Shown here piece after piece: positions 24,393-32,328 of a stretch of 32,328 bases of DNA; the first letter of the stretch is position 1; each line of letters begins with the position of its first letter. Origin of the DNA: a virus; the IMG/VR virus record IMGVR_UViG_3300005918_000070, positions 1 through 32,328 of that record; one strand, 5' to 3'. The translations under genes were made by a program, and so were the position numbers. A model generated the notes under the pieces. It made no database searches, was not told the DNA's origin, and saw only the letters and a list, made by a program, of their open reading frames with translations.

Positions 24393-25302
24393 TTTCGTTC
24401 AGCCTTTCCATTTCTAACAGTTCTCGAATAAACAAAATAACAGCTTCAAAACTTTGATCGTCACCTGCATATAGAAATATCTGATAGCCTTTCATTGATC
24501 GATACAGGCTGAAATGTTGAGCCAGTGTATTTGTAAAATCGTTTACTACCAACGTGAACACCGGACCTTCTCCGATTATGTAATCAGCCGGAATCAAACT
24601 TACCAGCAAAGCGCGACGCTCATCCATCTTAATCCTGAATTTGATAACATCAAACTTATTTACCACATCAAGCAAATCCCAATACAGCGGAATGGATGGT
24701 GTGGCAGGTGTCTCCAGTTTCTCTCTGAACCTAAGATACCGGCGCAGACTTAAAACACTATCAGTCTCCGATTTGAAAAACTCATCTACTGGCAACCCCT
24801 TGCGTATACCTATAATGCTGATGACAGGATAAGCCCCCAATTGCTTACTGCTAACAGTAGTAAATACGTCAACATCCTCAGGGACAGAGTAATACGGAAA
24901 CGCACTTACCATATCAGCAAAAAGTATCACCCTTGACCAATTAACATCCCAGTGTGTTGGTGTTGGAAGTGATATGTTGACGTGTGAACAACTTGTTTCA
25001 TACAGACAAAAAGCTTTGCACAATGCAGGACCGTTTATTCTGTAAATCTTTTCGAGCCTATCCAGCCTGCCACCAAATTCATCTTCCACGTATAAACACG
25101 TTGTACATACATTCAAACTGGAAAGAACGATCTCGTTAGCCATCGTACCGCTGCCAGTAACGAAAATGAGATCGAAATCATCCAACCGGGGAAAAGTAGT
25201 TTTCATTTGTGCTTCTAACGATTGAAGCAATCCATGAAACACATCGTCCCTGTGATGATGTACAGGTTTTGCAATCATCGATTTCGCATTCGGCCCGAAC
25301 AT
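24385..25302 (-). CDS. PLP-dependent class V aminotransferase
   Basis: The protein has 305 residues from ATG 25302. The start MFGPNAKSM...KPVHHHRDDVF is the class V opening (GP...m..p..HHR..F). FVTGSGTMANEI (GSGT at about 50-53) binds the PLP phosphate, ADMVSAF gives the ring-binding D130, and VSSKQLGAYP has the Schiff-base lysine K153. 'TPATPSIPLYWDLL' is also typical of the alanine-glyoxylate / 2-aminoethylphosphonate aminotransferase group. Substrate unknown; an amino group for a sugar or small acid is plausible. A longer frame reaches 25374, but the GGGAGGA site decides for 25302. Confidence 0.82.
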   Translation of the reverse strand: MFGPNAKSMIAKPVHHHRDDVFHGLLQSLEAQMKTTFPRLDDFDLIFVTGSGTMANEIVLSSLNVCTTCLYVEDEFGGRLDRLEKIYRINGPALCKAFCLYETSCSHVNISLPTPTHWDVNWSRVILFADMVSAFPYYSVPEDVDVFTTVSSKQLGAYPVISIIGIRKGLPVDEFFKSETDSVLSLRRYLRFREKLETPATPSIPLYWDLLDVVNKFDVIKFRIKMDERRALLVSLIPADYIIGEGPVFTLVVNDFTNTLAQHFSLYRSMKGYQIFLYAGDDQSFEAVILFIRELLEMERLNENG

Positions 25303-26411
25303 GAGAGGGTCCTCCCGTAAACGAATTTCTTCTCCAGATATTTGAGTACAGCAATACGATGCATCCCATCCCATGGGTCTTCCCTGCCCAACTGTAACGC
25401 AATGGGAGTTTCCTGCCCATGTTCCTTCGCAGTCTTGATTAAATTGATATAGGACAGAACACGCTCTCTTGCTATTTTAGGACCCCAAGCTGTAGATCCA
25501 CGATGCGCATCTCGTTGCCATCTAAAACATACTGAACGCTCTAAATTTGATTCGTCTGTACGATTGGATAGCACGTCCTCTATGAACGTAGGAAAAATAC
25601 GCTGATAAAATATAGCATTATATGGATTCAAAGCAAGTTGTTTCGTCCAACAATCCTGGATGGAAAGTCGTTTCAGTGAACGACTACGAAACAACAAAAT
25701 AGTTAAGTCTTTCACCCTGTTTGCTTTTTTATGTTCCAACAACTTCCCAGATGTAGAAAAATGATGTATGTAATCCCAATCAGACAAAGGCGTGATTAAA
25801 CTCTGTAAATATGAAGACTTTGGATTTATTACACCCCCTGCATTTTCATCCAACAGCACAACCAAATACATACTCTTGAAAGACAACGTTCGCAAATACG
25901 CAACTAACGCATTTACTCGCATATGATAGTGTACACAAGACAGCATCGTGATATCCACAATGGGAAACGTGCTCATATTAAGTGACTGTGCATCCGGATG
26001 AGATATGTTAGGTTCCAACGGACCAATGCCTTGGTTGTACACCTCCAAGGGCATCTCGTCATAGTAATCACGAGTTACAAGCAATTGATCGAAAGCCCCC
26101 AATCCAGCGTCCACACCAATCAATCGATTAAACCCTTGCTTTTGCCAAGCTCGCAAAAGGAACAAACCCGCACTACAACCCACCTCGCACAAAGAACTTT
26201 CTTTGGGTTTTGTACCCAGCTTATCTATATGTTCCAACATTGGTTTTATGTAACACATCCATCGTCCTTCTCCGTACGATATGTAATTTGTTCGACCACC
26301 CCCAAAATGGGTGTTGGGAGATGAGATGCTACCGTACGGGACGGACTGATACCAACGTCGCTTTTCCCCAGCTTGTTCGATACGTGTTCGCAATTTAGCC
26401 TTACTTATCAT
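25275..26411 (-). CDS. SAM methyltransferase with ParB-like C-terminal segment
   Basis: The protein has 378 residues from ATG 26411, chosen for AAGGA 6 bases upstream; a TTG at 26417 is less likely. The N-terminal half is a class I methyltransferase: CEVGCSAGLFLLRAWQ (about 75-90) is motif I, and IGVDAG follows at the end of strand 2. The C-terminal 60 residues, with 'RERVLSYINLIKTAKEHG', 'TPIALQLG', and 'DGMHRIAVLKYL' (D348-R352), resemble the ParB/Srx fold, where DG.HR is the core motif. Free serine kinases share that fold, so this part may act on small molecules rather than DNA. It overlaps the next gene by 28 bases. Confidence 0.72.
   Translation of the reverse strand: MISKAKLRTRIEQAGEKRRWYQSVPYGSISSPNTHFGGGRTNYISYGEGRWMCYIKPMLEHIDKLGTKPKESSLCEVGCSAGLFLLRAWQKQGFNRLIGVDAGLGAFDQLLVTRDYYDEMPLEVYNQGIGPLEPNISHPDAQSLNMSTFPIVDITMLSCVHYHMRVNALVAYLRTLSFKSMYLVVLLDENAGGVINPKSSYLQSLITPLSDWDYIHHFSTSGKLLEHKKANRVKDLTILLFRSRSLKRLSIQDCWTKQLALNPYNAIFYQRIFPTFIEDVLSNRTDESNLERSVCFRWQRDAHRGSTAWGPKIARERVLSYINLIKTAKEHGQETPIALQLGREDPWDGMHRIAVLKYLEKKFVYGRTLSCSGRMRNR
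25310..25316 (-). promoter_or_regulatory. Ribosome site fixing the aminotransferase start
   Basis: GGGAGGA on the minus strand, 7 bases before ATG 25302. It shows that the upstream in-frame ATG at 25374, which would overlap the previous gene by 100 bases, is not the start. Confidence 0.75.
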
Positions 26412-26413
26412 AA

Positions 26414-27106
26414 TCAATCCTTACACTTCTTGGTAATGACGGCTATAGGACAAGACTTCATGTCAAAGCTTGTAAGTCGTACACCAGTGACAGTATCCAA
26501 TCCCTTTAGAAATACATCTATGTCCTCATATCGAATCATTTGGGGGTGCTCTATGTTCCCTTGCGTTTTGTGTCTTTCAATTTCATCCTCATTGTCTCCA
26601 CGACAATCAAACGCCAAAAAACAAGACTTGCTCACACGCAAACATTCGGATATAGCATCAAAAATATTCCAGCCATGATCCAAACTATTGAAGCTAAGAA
26701 GAACATCTATTGAATCATCTGATAACGGAATCTTTTCCGCTCCTGACTCTACATACGTCGCATCTTCAGGCCATTCACAATAGTTCAAATCAACTAAATC
26801 TCGCATGACATAATCTATAAACACTTTCTTTCTTGCGGGAATATCACAAACCTGAAGCATACCCCCAAACGGTCCAGGACCCACTTCACCTACAATCTTT
26901 GTTTCATCTACATAGGATCGAATATTATAACAGCTTAGAAATGGATCGTACCAAGCCTTCCTGGCATTCGCCTCATGTTCTTTATTTCCTTTCCACCATG
27001 AAATGTTTCTTGCTCTAAATGTTTCCTTGGACTCTAAACCACCTCTGGTTTTTTCAGCATCATTTATACTTGTAATCCAATGCAAATTTCGACTATCGGT
27101 ATGCAT
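26414..27106 (-). CDS. SAM-dependent methyltransferase (type 11-like)
   Basis: The protein has 230 residues. IVGEVGPGPFGGML (71-84) is motif I with the glycine loop, 'GAEKIPLSDDSIDVLLSFNSLDHG' has the acidic motif and post-II D/H pattern of methyltransferase type 11, and 'ECLRVSKSCFLAFD' gives strand 5. It probably O- or N-methylates a sugar or acid made by the cassette; the substrate cannot be read. GAGGG lies 8 bases before the ATG. It is adjacent to, but does not overlap, the upstream glycosyltransferase. Confidence 0.82.
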   Translation of the reverse strand: MHTDSRNLHWITSINDAEKTRGGLESKETFRARNISWWKGNKEHEANARKAWYDPFLSCYNIRSYVDETKIVGEVGPGPFGGMLQVCDIPARKKVFIDYVMRDLVDLNYCEWPEDATYVESGAEKIPLSDDSIDVLLSFNSLDHGWNIFDAISECLRVSKSCFLAFDCRGDNEDEIERHKTQGNIEHPQMIRYEDIDVFLKGLDTVTGVRLTSFDMKSCPIAVITKKCKD

Positions 27107-27865
27107 TCAAATACCCTCTTTTGAAAAAACATCCCGGACTCCACGTTGGCCCCAATGCAACATCATGCATTCAATAGAAATATCTTTACCCTGCAACCGT
27201 TTCTTGTAATCTCTCATATACTTAGCACTGCTCGCACCCACACACCATTGTTCAGGAAGATAAACGGGAGTAATACCAGTCTTCCATGAAGCTCTCCAAA
27301 AGGCAAGTGTGCCTCGCATACAGTTTTGTAGCTCTTCCAAATAGGCAGATAAAAGAATACGGGCTCTTTCGTCCAACCTATACACAAACAAGGGGCTGAC
27401 GTTACACGCAGGGGCATGAGGAGGGCCACAGTGTGCGTTGTAAGGGATAAAATCCTTTGGCCCGGCGTCTGTCCCCCTAGCATTGTATTTAACATACACA
27501 CGGGGGTTCAGAGGTACACAAACACCGAAGCGCTCAGCCAGTAGAAATCCGTCGGTGAATTCAGAATGTACAATGCGCATATCGTCATTGAGAACACAAT
27601 AAGAATCAGCATAGGGCTCTAATGCAAATCGTGCGGATAACACATTACAATTGCGCACACCCCAACGTGGACTATCTAACCATTGAAGTTCATTGTGGGG
27701 AACTACCAGTTGTGTAATCTCATCCGATAGGTTCCTCTGATGATCAGTCACAATGTATACAGGAATATCCGGGCAAACTTGTTTGAGATTTGATAATAGT
27801 GCCTGGACATTTTTTGCACGTCCCGGTCCCAAACTGACAATTAGAATAGCTCGTTTCACATCCAC
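27107..27865 (-). CDS. Putative glycosyltransferase (GT-A like)
   Basis: The protein has 252 residues from GTG 27865 (AAAGGGG 7 bases upstream). The start RAILIVSLGPGR..NVQALLSNL and 'DIPVYIVTDHQ' form the first Rossmann-like strands. 'YCVLNDDMRIV' gives the D94/D95 metal site, like DxD. 'CNVSPLFVYRLDERARILLSAYLEEL' follows. A cytosolic enzyme is expected, with no signal peptide. Donor and acceptor are unknown. It overlaps its upstream neighbour by 10 bases. Confidence 0.68.
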   Translation of the reverse strand: MDVKRAILIVSLGPGRAKNVQALLSNLKQVCPDIPVYIVTDHQRNLSDEITQLVVPHNELQWLDSPRWGVRNCNVLSARFALEPYADSYCVLNDDMRIVHSEFTDGFLLAERFGVCVPLNPRVYVKYNARGTDAGPKDFIPYNAHCGPPHAPACNVSPLFVYRLDERARILLSAYLEELQNCMRGTLAFWRASWKTGITPVYLPEQWCVGASSAKYMRDYKKRLQGKDISIECMMLHWGQRGVRDVFSKEGI

Positions 27866-28662
27866 GTTGTCGCCCCTTTATCATGCCGAATCATCACATT
27901 CGGAAATACATCCTCTTCATAAATCATCGTCTTCAACTTAGACTTCAAATGAATAACTGCCGCCGTATCCACATCTCCAATAACATCACGTACAAATTCA
28001 AAAGCTTGCGCCCCTATTCTATCTGTAGGAGGACAATAGTTGTACCGTGGACCTGCGTCAACAATCGACAACCCATGTGACTTTTTCAAAGCTTCTCTTT
28101 CCATCCAAGTTGAAATCAAAAAATCCTGGCCAACGCTCCAGTCCAATCCGAAGTGATGATGTTTGTATTTCGTTCTGGCCTCTATATATGGCTCCCATGT
28201 ATTTTCAAATATCTCATCCACATGCCAAGCAATCCACCCCCTAACACGTGGGTTCACCCGTAGGAAAAAGATACCACCATTGATTGGAAATAAATGCTCA
28301 TATCCCCGTGTTGTCACCCCTATGTCCATATTCCTGTTATCGTTGAATGGCTTGAAAGGATCTGCTTGGAAATACACGTCTACGTCAGACACAAGAACTT
28401 TGTCATGGTCCGCAAAATACTTCTGGAAACAATGGAGTAACATTTCGATCTTACACGTTGCACGTCGGCCACTCATTTGTTTTGGATCAACCACCTGCCA
28501 CCAAACATTGTAATTGTCAGATAGAAACGATTTCACAATGTCTGGAACTCCATCAGTAACAATAATAATCTGGACGTCAGGTGCAACCGCGTGTAAACTG
28601 TGAATGCACGTCTCCAGCATATTATTGTCTTTTTGATGGTAGGTAAAATAAGCAAACTTCAT
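27856..28662 (-). CDS. Glycosyltransferase, nucleotide-diphospho-sugar type
   Basis: The protein has 268 residues. 'IIIVTDGVPD' is the first Rossmann strand, 'KVLVSDVDVYFQADP' holds the D93-x-D95 metal motif, 'INGGIFFLRVNPRVRGWIAW' is the acceptor-side NGG.F.lr block seen in PF03407-type transferases, and 'HFGLDWSVGQDFLI' follows. It would move a sugar from a UDP/GDP/CMP donor to an unknown acceptor. Ribosome site GGGAGAGGA. A gap of 23 bases separates it from the preceding gene. Confidence 0.78.
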   Translation of the reverse strand: MKFAYFTYHQKDNNMLETCIHSLHAVAPDVQIIIVTDGVPDIVKSFLSDNYNVWWQVVDPKQMSGRRATCKIEMLLHCFQKYFADHDKVLVSDVDVYFQADPFKPFNDNRNMDIGVTTRGYEHLFPINGGIFFLRVNPRVRGWIAWHVDEIFENTWEPYIEARTKYKHHHFGLDWSVGQDFLISTWMEREALKKSHGLSIVDAGPRYNYCPPTDRIGAQAFEFVRDVIGDVDTAAVIHLKSKLKTMIYEEDVFPNVMIRHDKGATTWM

Positions 28663-28685
28663 TATCCTCTCCCTGCCTTGGTTCC

Positions 28686-29270
28686 TTAGGCATTTACAAC
28701 ACGACGAAATCGACGCGACGCTTGATTGTGTATAATAACCCCATCCGGAACGTTTCGCATTAGATCAAATATTTTACAATACTGAGCTGGAAGACAACCG
28801 AATTTGAGATTGTACTTTCCAGAATTTAATAGTTCCTGTAGTAAATCTGGATTGCGTTTTCTTTTTCTACTCCCCATGCATAACTCTGCCCACTCGGCAA
28901 CAAACGTTTGTACAACAGGATTATTGCGAAAAAAGATAGTCCCCCCCAAAAGCTCGTTACGGTGCCATGAAAAATCATGAACATGTGCTGCAATATCCGC
29001 TACGAACTTCGGATTTTCAAAGATAACTGGGCGAGCTTCAAAAACCGCATCGGCATCAACACGTAAAATATCCCTTCCAGGAAAACGAGACAAGGCGCTT
29101 TGAATAACCTTGCTGCAAAAGTTGCTGTTCGCGCGCCATGTACCAAGAGATTTGATGGGGGTAAGATCCAACTCTAATTTCCATTCCTTGCACGATTTGA
29201 CAAGATTCTTAACTTCCTCTTCATACGGCGTGTCTACTGTATAGTGTGACACAACCAAGGGCATTACCAT
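28686..29270 (-). CDS. Short glycosyltransferase of the same group
   Basis: The protein has 194 residues from ATG 29270 (AAGGAG 10 bases upstream, inside the preceding gene; a TTG at 29279 is too close to it). 'DILRVDADAVFEARP' has D72-x-D74, and 'ELLGGTIFFRNNPVVQTFVAEW' mirrors the NGGIFFLR...W block of the next gene, so the two are probably related by duplication. At 194 residues it is short for a full GT-A enzyme, yet the key blocks are present. Donor and acceptor are unknown. Confidence 0.7.
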   Translation of the reverse strand: MVMPLVVSHYTVDTPYEEEVKNLVKSCKEWKLELDLTPIKSLGTWRANSNFCSKVIQSALSRFPGRDILRVDADAVFEARPVIFENPKFVADIAAHVHDFSWHRNELLGGTIFFRNNPVVQTFVAEWAELCMGSRKRKRNPDLLQELLNSGKYNLKFGCLPAQYCKIFDLMRNVPDGVIIHNQASRRFRRVVNA

Positions 29271-29271
29271 C

Positions 29272-29886
29272 CTAGTCAATCTCCTTTCTGTATTCGATAT
29301 AAGCGTTGAGCTTACTCGTAGGAGAATGACTTATTACTTCCAATCCTTTCTCTTTCATAATTTTCAATGCTGTTACAAAATGCCCAAAGTATTCTGTGAG
29401 ATGTGTTACACCACTACGATATTGAGAATGAAAGTTACTTCCACCGTCATGATGCAAGTCCATTCCCAATAGATGAATCCTTTTCGCCCCCAATATTATA
29501 GCTAACTGCATTCCGCAAAATCCGCTATTCTGTCCAGTGCAAAATTCCGTATCCCCCTCAATGTAAATCTGACCATCAAAACGAGTGGGTTTGATATGCC
29601 ACTCATACTGTTCCAAATAAGGTTCGACCCTGTGAAAGAATTTATGATCTTCCCGCATCACAAGAACCTTATAACCTACACATTCCCAAAAGTTATTAAT
29701 TGCCGCTCGCCGAGCATACGTGCTATCGGCCGTTATGAAATATGAAAGATTTGGAACGTATTTAATCGCCCCATTAACCGCAATCGTCGTTTTGTAACGT
29801 ATTTGATCCCAGTCAAAATCTTTCAGCGAAGGCCCACAGCCAACAACATACACATCATCAGGAATAGAAAGGTGTTGATTATTCAT
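29272..29886 (-). CDS. DUF115 / Maf-like (MptE-like) protein
   Basis: The protein has 204 residues. GCGPSLKDFDW (16-26) and 'IAVNGAIKYVPNLSYFITAD' followed by 'NSGFCGMQLAIILGAKRIHLLGMDLHHD' are the hallmark of the DUF115/MptE fold. In Campylobacter and relatives, Maf proteins with this fold glycosylate flagellin; other members are pterin or phage enzymes. Here it is the first gene after the tail fibre, ahead of three transferases, which hints at protein or surface glycosylation. It starts 14 bases after the fibre gene's end. Confidence 0.72.
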   Translation of the reverse strand: MNNQHLSIPDDVYVVGCGPSLKDFDWDQIRYKTTIAVNGAIKYVPNLSYFITADSTYARRAAINNFWECVGYKVLVMREDHKFFHRVEPYLEQYEWHIKPTRFDGQIYIEGDTEFCTGQNSGFCGMQLAIILGAKRIHLLGMDLHHDGGSNFHSQYRSGVTHLTEYFGHFVTALKIMKEKGLEVISHSPTSKLNAYIEYRKEID

Positions 29887-29899
29887 ATCAATATCCTAA

Positions 29900-32328
29900 T
29901 TAATACCACGAATATGTACCAAACGAACTTACAATATTCCAAGTCCCTGCAATAAGACATCTAATCTCAACCACCGATTCATCAGCACCCAATTCCAAAT
30001 CTGTAACCCTGCCTGCAAATACATCGGCACCCGCAGCAGCTACTCGCAAAGCCTCTGAAGGCACTCGAATAAATCTAAGTGCCGTCCCCGCTGCTGCTGA
30101 AGGCAATGTAAACGTAATAGTTCTAGATGCCCCAACATTCGTAAATGTCTTTCCGTTATCCGCTGTCAATACTGTATAGTCCGCAGTCTTGGCTGTCGGT
30201 GTATCTGTGAGTGGCTGTGGAATAGCAGAACCTAAAATCGTTCCACCGGTAATCGTAACACCATCACTATCCTGAGTTGCTATTGTGCCAAGACCAAGTG
30301 TTCCCCTGGCCGCCGCTGCATCAGCATCATCTAGCAAGGTCTTGGCAAACGCCGTCACCGTCTCACCGAACAACGTGCCAAACGCGGTGAACGTCGCCTT
30401 AGTAGACTCTGCGCCAAAGTCGCCGCTGGACGTGCACACCCATCCAAGAATGCCCGTAGTAGGTGCTGTATGTAGTACTACCTCACCCGCACGATAGTAG
30501 TAGCTATCGGGGACTGCATTAGCAAAAAACACGCCCCTGGCTGTCGAATCAGTCAAAGCTCGAATCCGCACACCCTTGGGCAAACTAGAAGTAGTGTAGA
30601 CTTCTAGGGGCCCAACAATCATTCCTGCACCATCATCGATACCGAAATACATCAGTCTATCGTCAGCACCCGTTCCGGTAAAACCACCCGCCTCAAACTC
30701 CGTGTTGAACGATGAGATGGAAACGCAGTGAGTCCCCAGATCCACATCCTGCTGAAATTTGCAGCCGATCAAAATCAACGGCTTGTACATATCGTAGCTA
30801 ATAACATCCGCTGCTGGTGCAGGTGAGTTATCTTGCTGAAAACCGCTCATGATGTTTGGGGCTAACGAAGCACTGGCCGCTTGAGCCCCCGCCGACGTGG
30901 TCAACACAACATCCGATTCTGACTTGCAGGCGTAGAGGTGGAACCCAGCGATGGGGCCATTGAGATAGATGTCACTCGTCCCGCTGTTTGCCCAGAAGTG
31001 GCCGAACGCCGTGATCTGCCCGGCGTCGATTTGGGTGCCGTAGGTCGTCGCGTCGAGGTTGGCGCCGTTCCTGAATGTCACTTGCCGGGGCCCACCTCGG
31101 AGCTTTGTGTTGATCCCGTTATAGCTGATCGTGCAGTTCTCGAACTCGACATAATCGCAGGCCGCGTTGCTGTGCTGCTGGTAAACGTCCACGCCCACGC
31201 CGGGGCAGTACTGGACGATGACGTTGTTGAATGTATTGCGCTGGCTCGGGAGGCCGCTGGCGGTGGTGATGAGAAGCCCATTGACGCCAGAGGTGCTGTT
31301 GCCATGCAACCATAGATCCTCGATGGTGCTCTCAGAGATAGACGTCATCTCGATCATCGTGCCGGATGCCGCCCCGATCCACTTGATTTGCGGCTGGCCC
31401 TCGCCATAGATGTGCAGGCCGATCTCCGTGGCACTGCCGTCACCGATAGACAGCTTTGTGCCAATCCCGTAGTAACTGGACGGTTGCGGGAAGAAAATGG
31501 CCCGACCGGACGCAATCCCTGCGTTGATGCACGCCTGGATACTGCTGCTGTCATCCGAGCCGTCGCCTTTGGCTCCGAAGTCGGACACAGACAACGGTTG
31601 CTGTGACACATGGTCGGGCATGATATCAACGGAGAACTCGTCAATTTCGACCGTTCCGGTCGATTCGTCATAGTTAACCAGAATGGTAGGCCGGAACCAC
31701 CGCACGTCATCGTGTAGGATGCCCGGCGCCCCGGGGTCAGGCTTGGCCCCCGCGTCACCGGTCGATCCGGTGCCTCGGAAATAGCCGGTGTAGACGGTCC
31801 AACCTGAACCCACAGACTCCGCGCTGGCCGCGATGTAGTGCTGTGAACCGATCTGGTCAAGGCCATGCACATTCACCCACGCATCGTCGGCGCCGTTGCG
31901 GCCGCTGACGCCAAGGTATGCCGTCCCAACGCCGGCCGTTTGACGGGTGCGCACGCGGATGCGGTACAACCACCCCGGATCGAATGGGAAGGAATCTTTG
32001 TAAATCAACCACGCTTGACCGTTGCTGACGCGCAGGAACTTGCCACCACTGACGCCACCGCTCTGGATGGAAAGCTCACCGCTACCGCTCTGGTTGACCC
32101 ACCGTGTCGCGACGTCGTTGTCTGGATTTTGAAAGTAGTCATGGAACGTTTTGGCGCCCTTGACGCCTTCGACGCAATTGTCTAACTGGATATCGCCTTC
32201 GTGGTCGCCAGTTACGTCAGCACCGTCCTCGGGCTTGTGCCCGTCGTCATCGACGATAAGCGACCAAGACCCATCGACCGTTGCAATTTGTATCCAAGCA
32301 GCGCCACTATATCGCTTGAGCATATTGG
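29900..32328 (-). CDS. Tail fibre / tailspike with beta-helix, 5' end outside window
   Basis: At least 807 residues are visible. An in-frame ATG is at 32323, but the frame is open to the edge and no ribosome site is seen, so the N-terminus probably lies outside; its start (LKRYSGAAWIQIATVDGSW) looks like an internal fibre unit. Residues 60-235 look like a carbohydrate-binding jelly roll (GKFLRVSNGQAWLIYKDSF...GWLYRIRVRTRQ). VSDFGAKGDGSDDSSSIQACI (about 246-266) opens a pectate-lyase-type right-handed beta-helix. TLLDDADAAAARGTLGLG (662-679) is a tail repeat linker, and the last 100 residues are a beta C-terminal fibre tip. It binds or degrades host surface glycans. The 5' portion is much richer in G+C than the 3' portion. 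Confidence 0.85.
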   Translation of the reverse strand, partial: NMLKRYSGAAWIQIATVDGSWSLIVDDDGHKPEDGADVTGDHEGDIQLDNCVEGVKGAKTFHDYFQNPDNDVATRWVNQSGSGELSIQSGGVSGGKFLRVSNGQAWLIYKDSFPFDPGWLYRIRVRTRQTAGVGTAYLGVSGRNGADDAWVNVHGLDQIGSQHYIAASAESVGSGWTVYTGYFRGTGSTGDAGAKPDPGAPGILHDDVRWFRPTILVNYDESTGTVEIDEFSVDIMPDHVSQQPLSVSDFGAKGDGSDDSSSIQACINAGIASGRAIFFPQPSSYYGIGTKLSIGDGSATEIGLHIYGEGQPQIKWIGAASGTMIEMTSISESTIEDLWLHGNSTSGVNGLLITTASGLPSQRNTFNNVIVQYCPGVGVDVYQQHSNAACDYVEFENCTISYNGINTKLRGGPRQVTFRNGANLDATTYGTQIDAGQITAFGHFWANSGTSDIYLNGPIAGFHLYACKSESDVVLTTSAGAQAASASLAPNIMSGFQQDNSPAPAADVISYDMYKPLILIGCKFQQDVDLGTHCVSISSFNTEFEAGGFTGTGADDRLMYFGIDDGAGMIVGPLEVYTTSSLPKGVRIRALTDSTARGVFFANAVPDSYYYRAGEVVLHTAPTTGILGWVCTSSGDFGAESTKATFTAFGTLFGETVTAFAKTLLDDADAAAARGTLGLGTIATQDSDGVTITGGTILGSAIPQPLTDTPTAKTADYTVLTADNGKTFTNVGASRTITFTLPSAAAGTALRFIRVPSEALRVAAAGADVFAGRVTDLELGADESVVEIRCLIAGTWNIVSSFGTYSWY

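Noticed and set aside
30938-32185. Plus-strand open frames opposite the tail fibre gene
   Set aside because: High-G+C DNA leaves few stops in reverse; the peptides show no domains and oppose a continuous fibre gene.

Overview
The window is a bacteriophage-type genome segment, most likely from a virulent tailed phage (Caudoviricetes). The evidence is an almost gap-free set of replication and recombination genes on the plus strand (about 1-22.07 kb), followed by a tightly packed minus-strand block (22.13-32.33 kb). The minus-strand block runs from a beta-helical tail fibre/tailspike at the right edge into glycosyltransferases, methyltransferases and small-molecule enzymes. Shine-Dalgarno sequences are clear throughout, so the host is a bacterium; the sequence does not say which. 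No tRNA, rRNA or CRISPR array was seen, and no stretch above about 250 bases lacks a gene.

Plus strand, 1-5.1 kb: a ParB-like protein cut by the left edge, a hypothetical gene, a winged-helix protein that could be the replication initiator and carries a striking hairpin inside its coding region, a DnaB-type helicase, a small hypothetical protein and a lysine-rich histone-H1-like protein. 5.2-12.5 kb: sliding clamp, beta-class DNA methyltransferase, a uracil-DNA-glycosylase/3'-5' exonuclease fusion, a separate family A polymerase domain, clamp loader ATPase, a possible recombination mediator, a small membrane protein, and a gp32-like ssDNA-binding protein with an extreme acidic tail. 12.6-22.1 kb: RecA-type recombinase, HNH-AP2 homing endonuclease, 5'-3' exonuclease, sigma-like factor, PD-(D/E)XK nuclease, a DUF4326 protein, a Rad50/SbcC homologue split into two genes around the SbcD/Mre11 nuclease, ThyX interrupted by an HNH intein in its signature motif, and small zinc-finger-like proteins. 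No primase or ligase was recognised.

Minus strand, read from the right edge leftward: tail fibre (5' end outside the window), a DUF115/Maf-like protein, three GT-A-like glycosyltransferases, two SAM methyltransferases (one with a ParB-like C-terminus), a class V PLP aminotransferase, an ATP-grasp ligase, a HAD phosphatase and a PIG-L deacetylase. Genes abut or overlap by a few bases and each has its own ribosome site, so they look like one operon ending at an intrinsic terminator near 22.1 kb. The most interesting reading is a phage-encoded pathway that makes and attaches a decorated sugar. The target could be the tail/virion, the host surface or DNA; the first is favoured by position. The right-hand part of the fibre gene is much richer in G+C than the rest, suggesting a mosaic origin.

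All functional calls come from reading motifs and context by eye; none was checked by database search.
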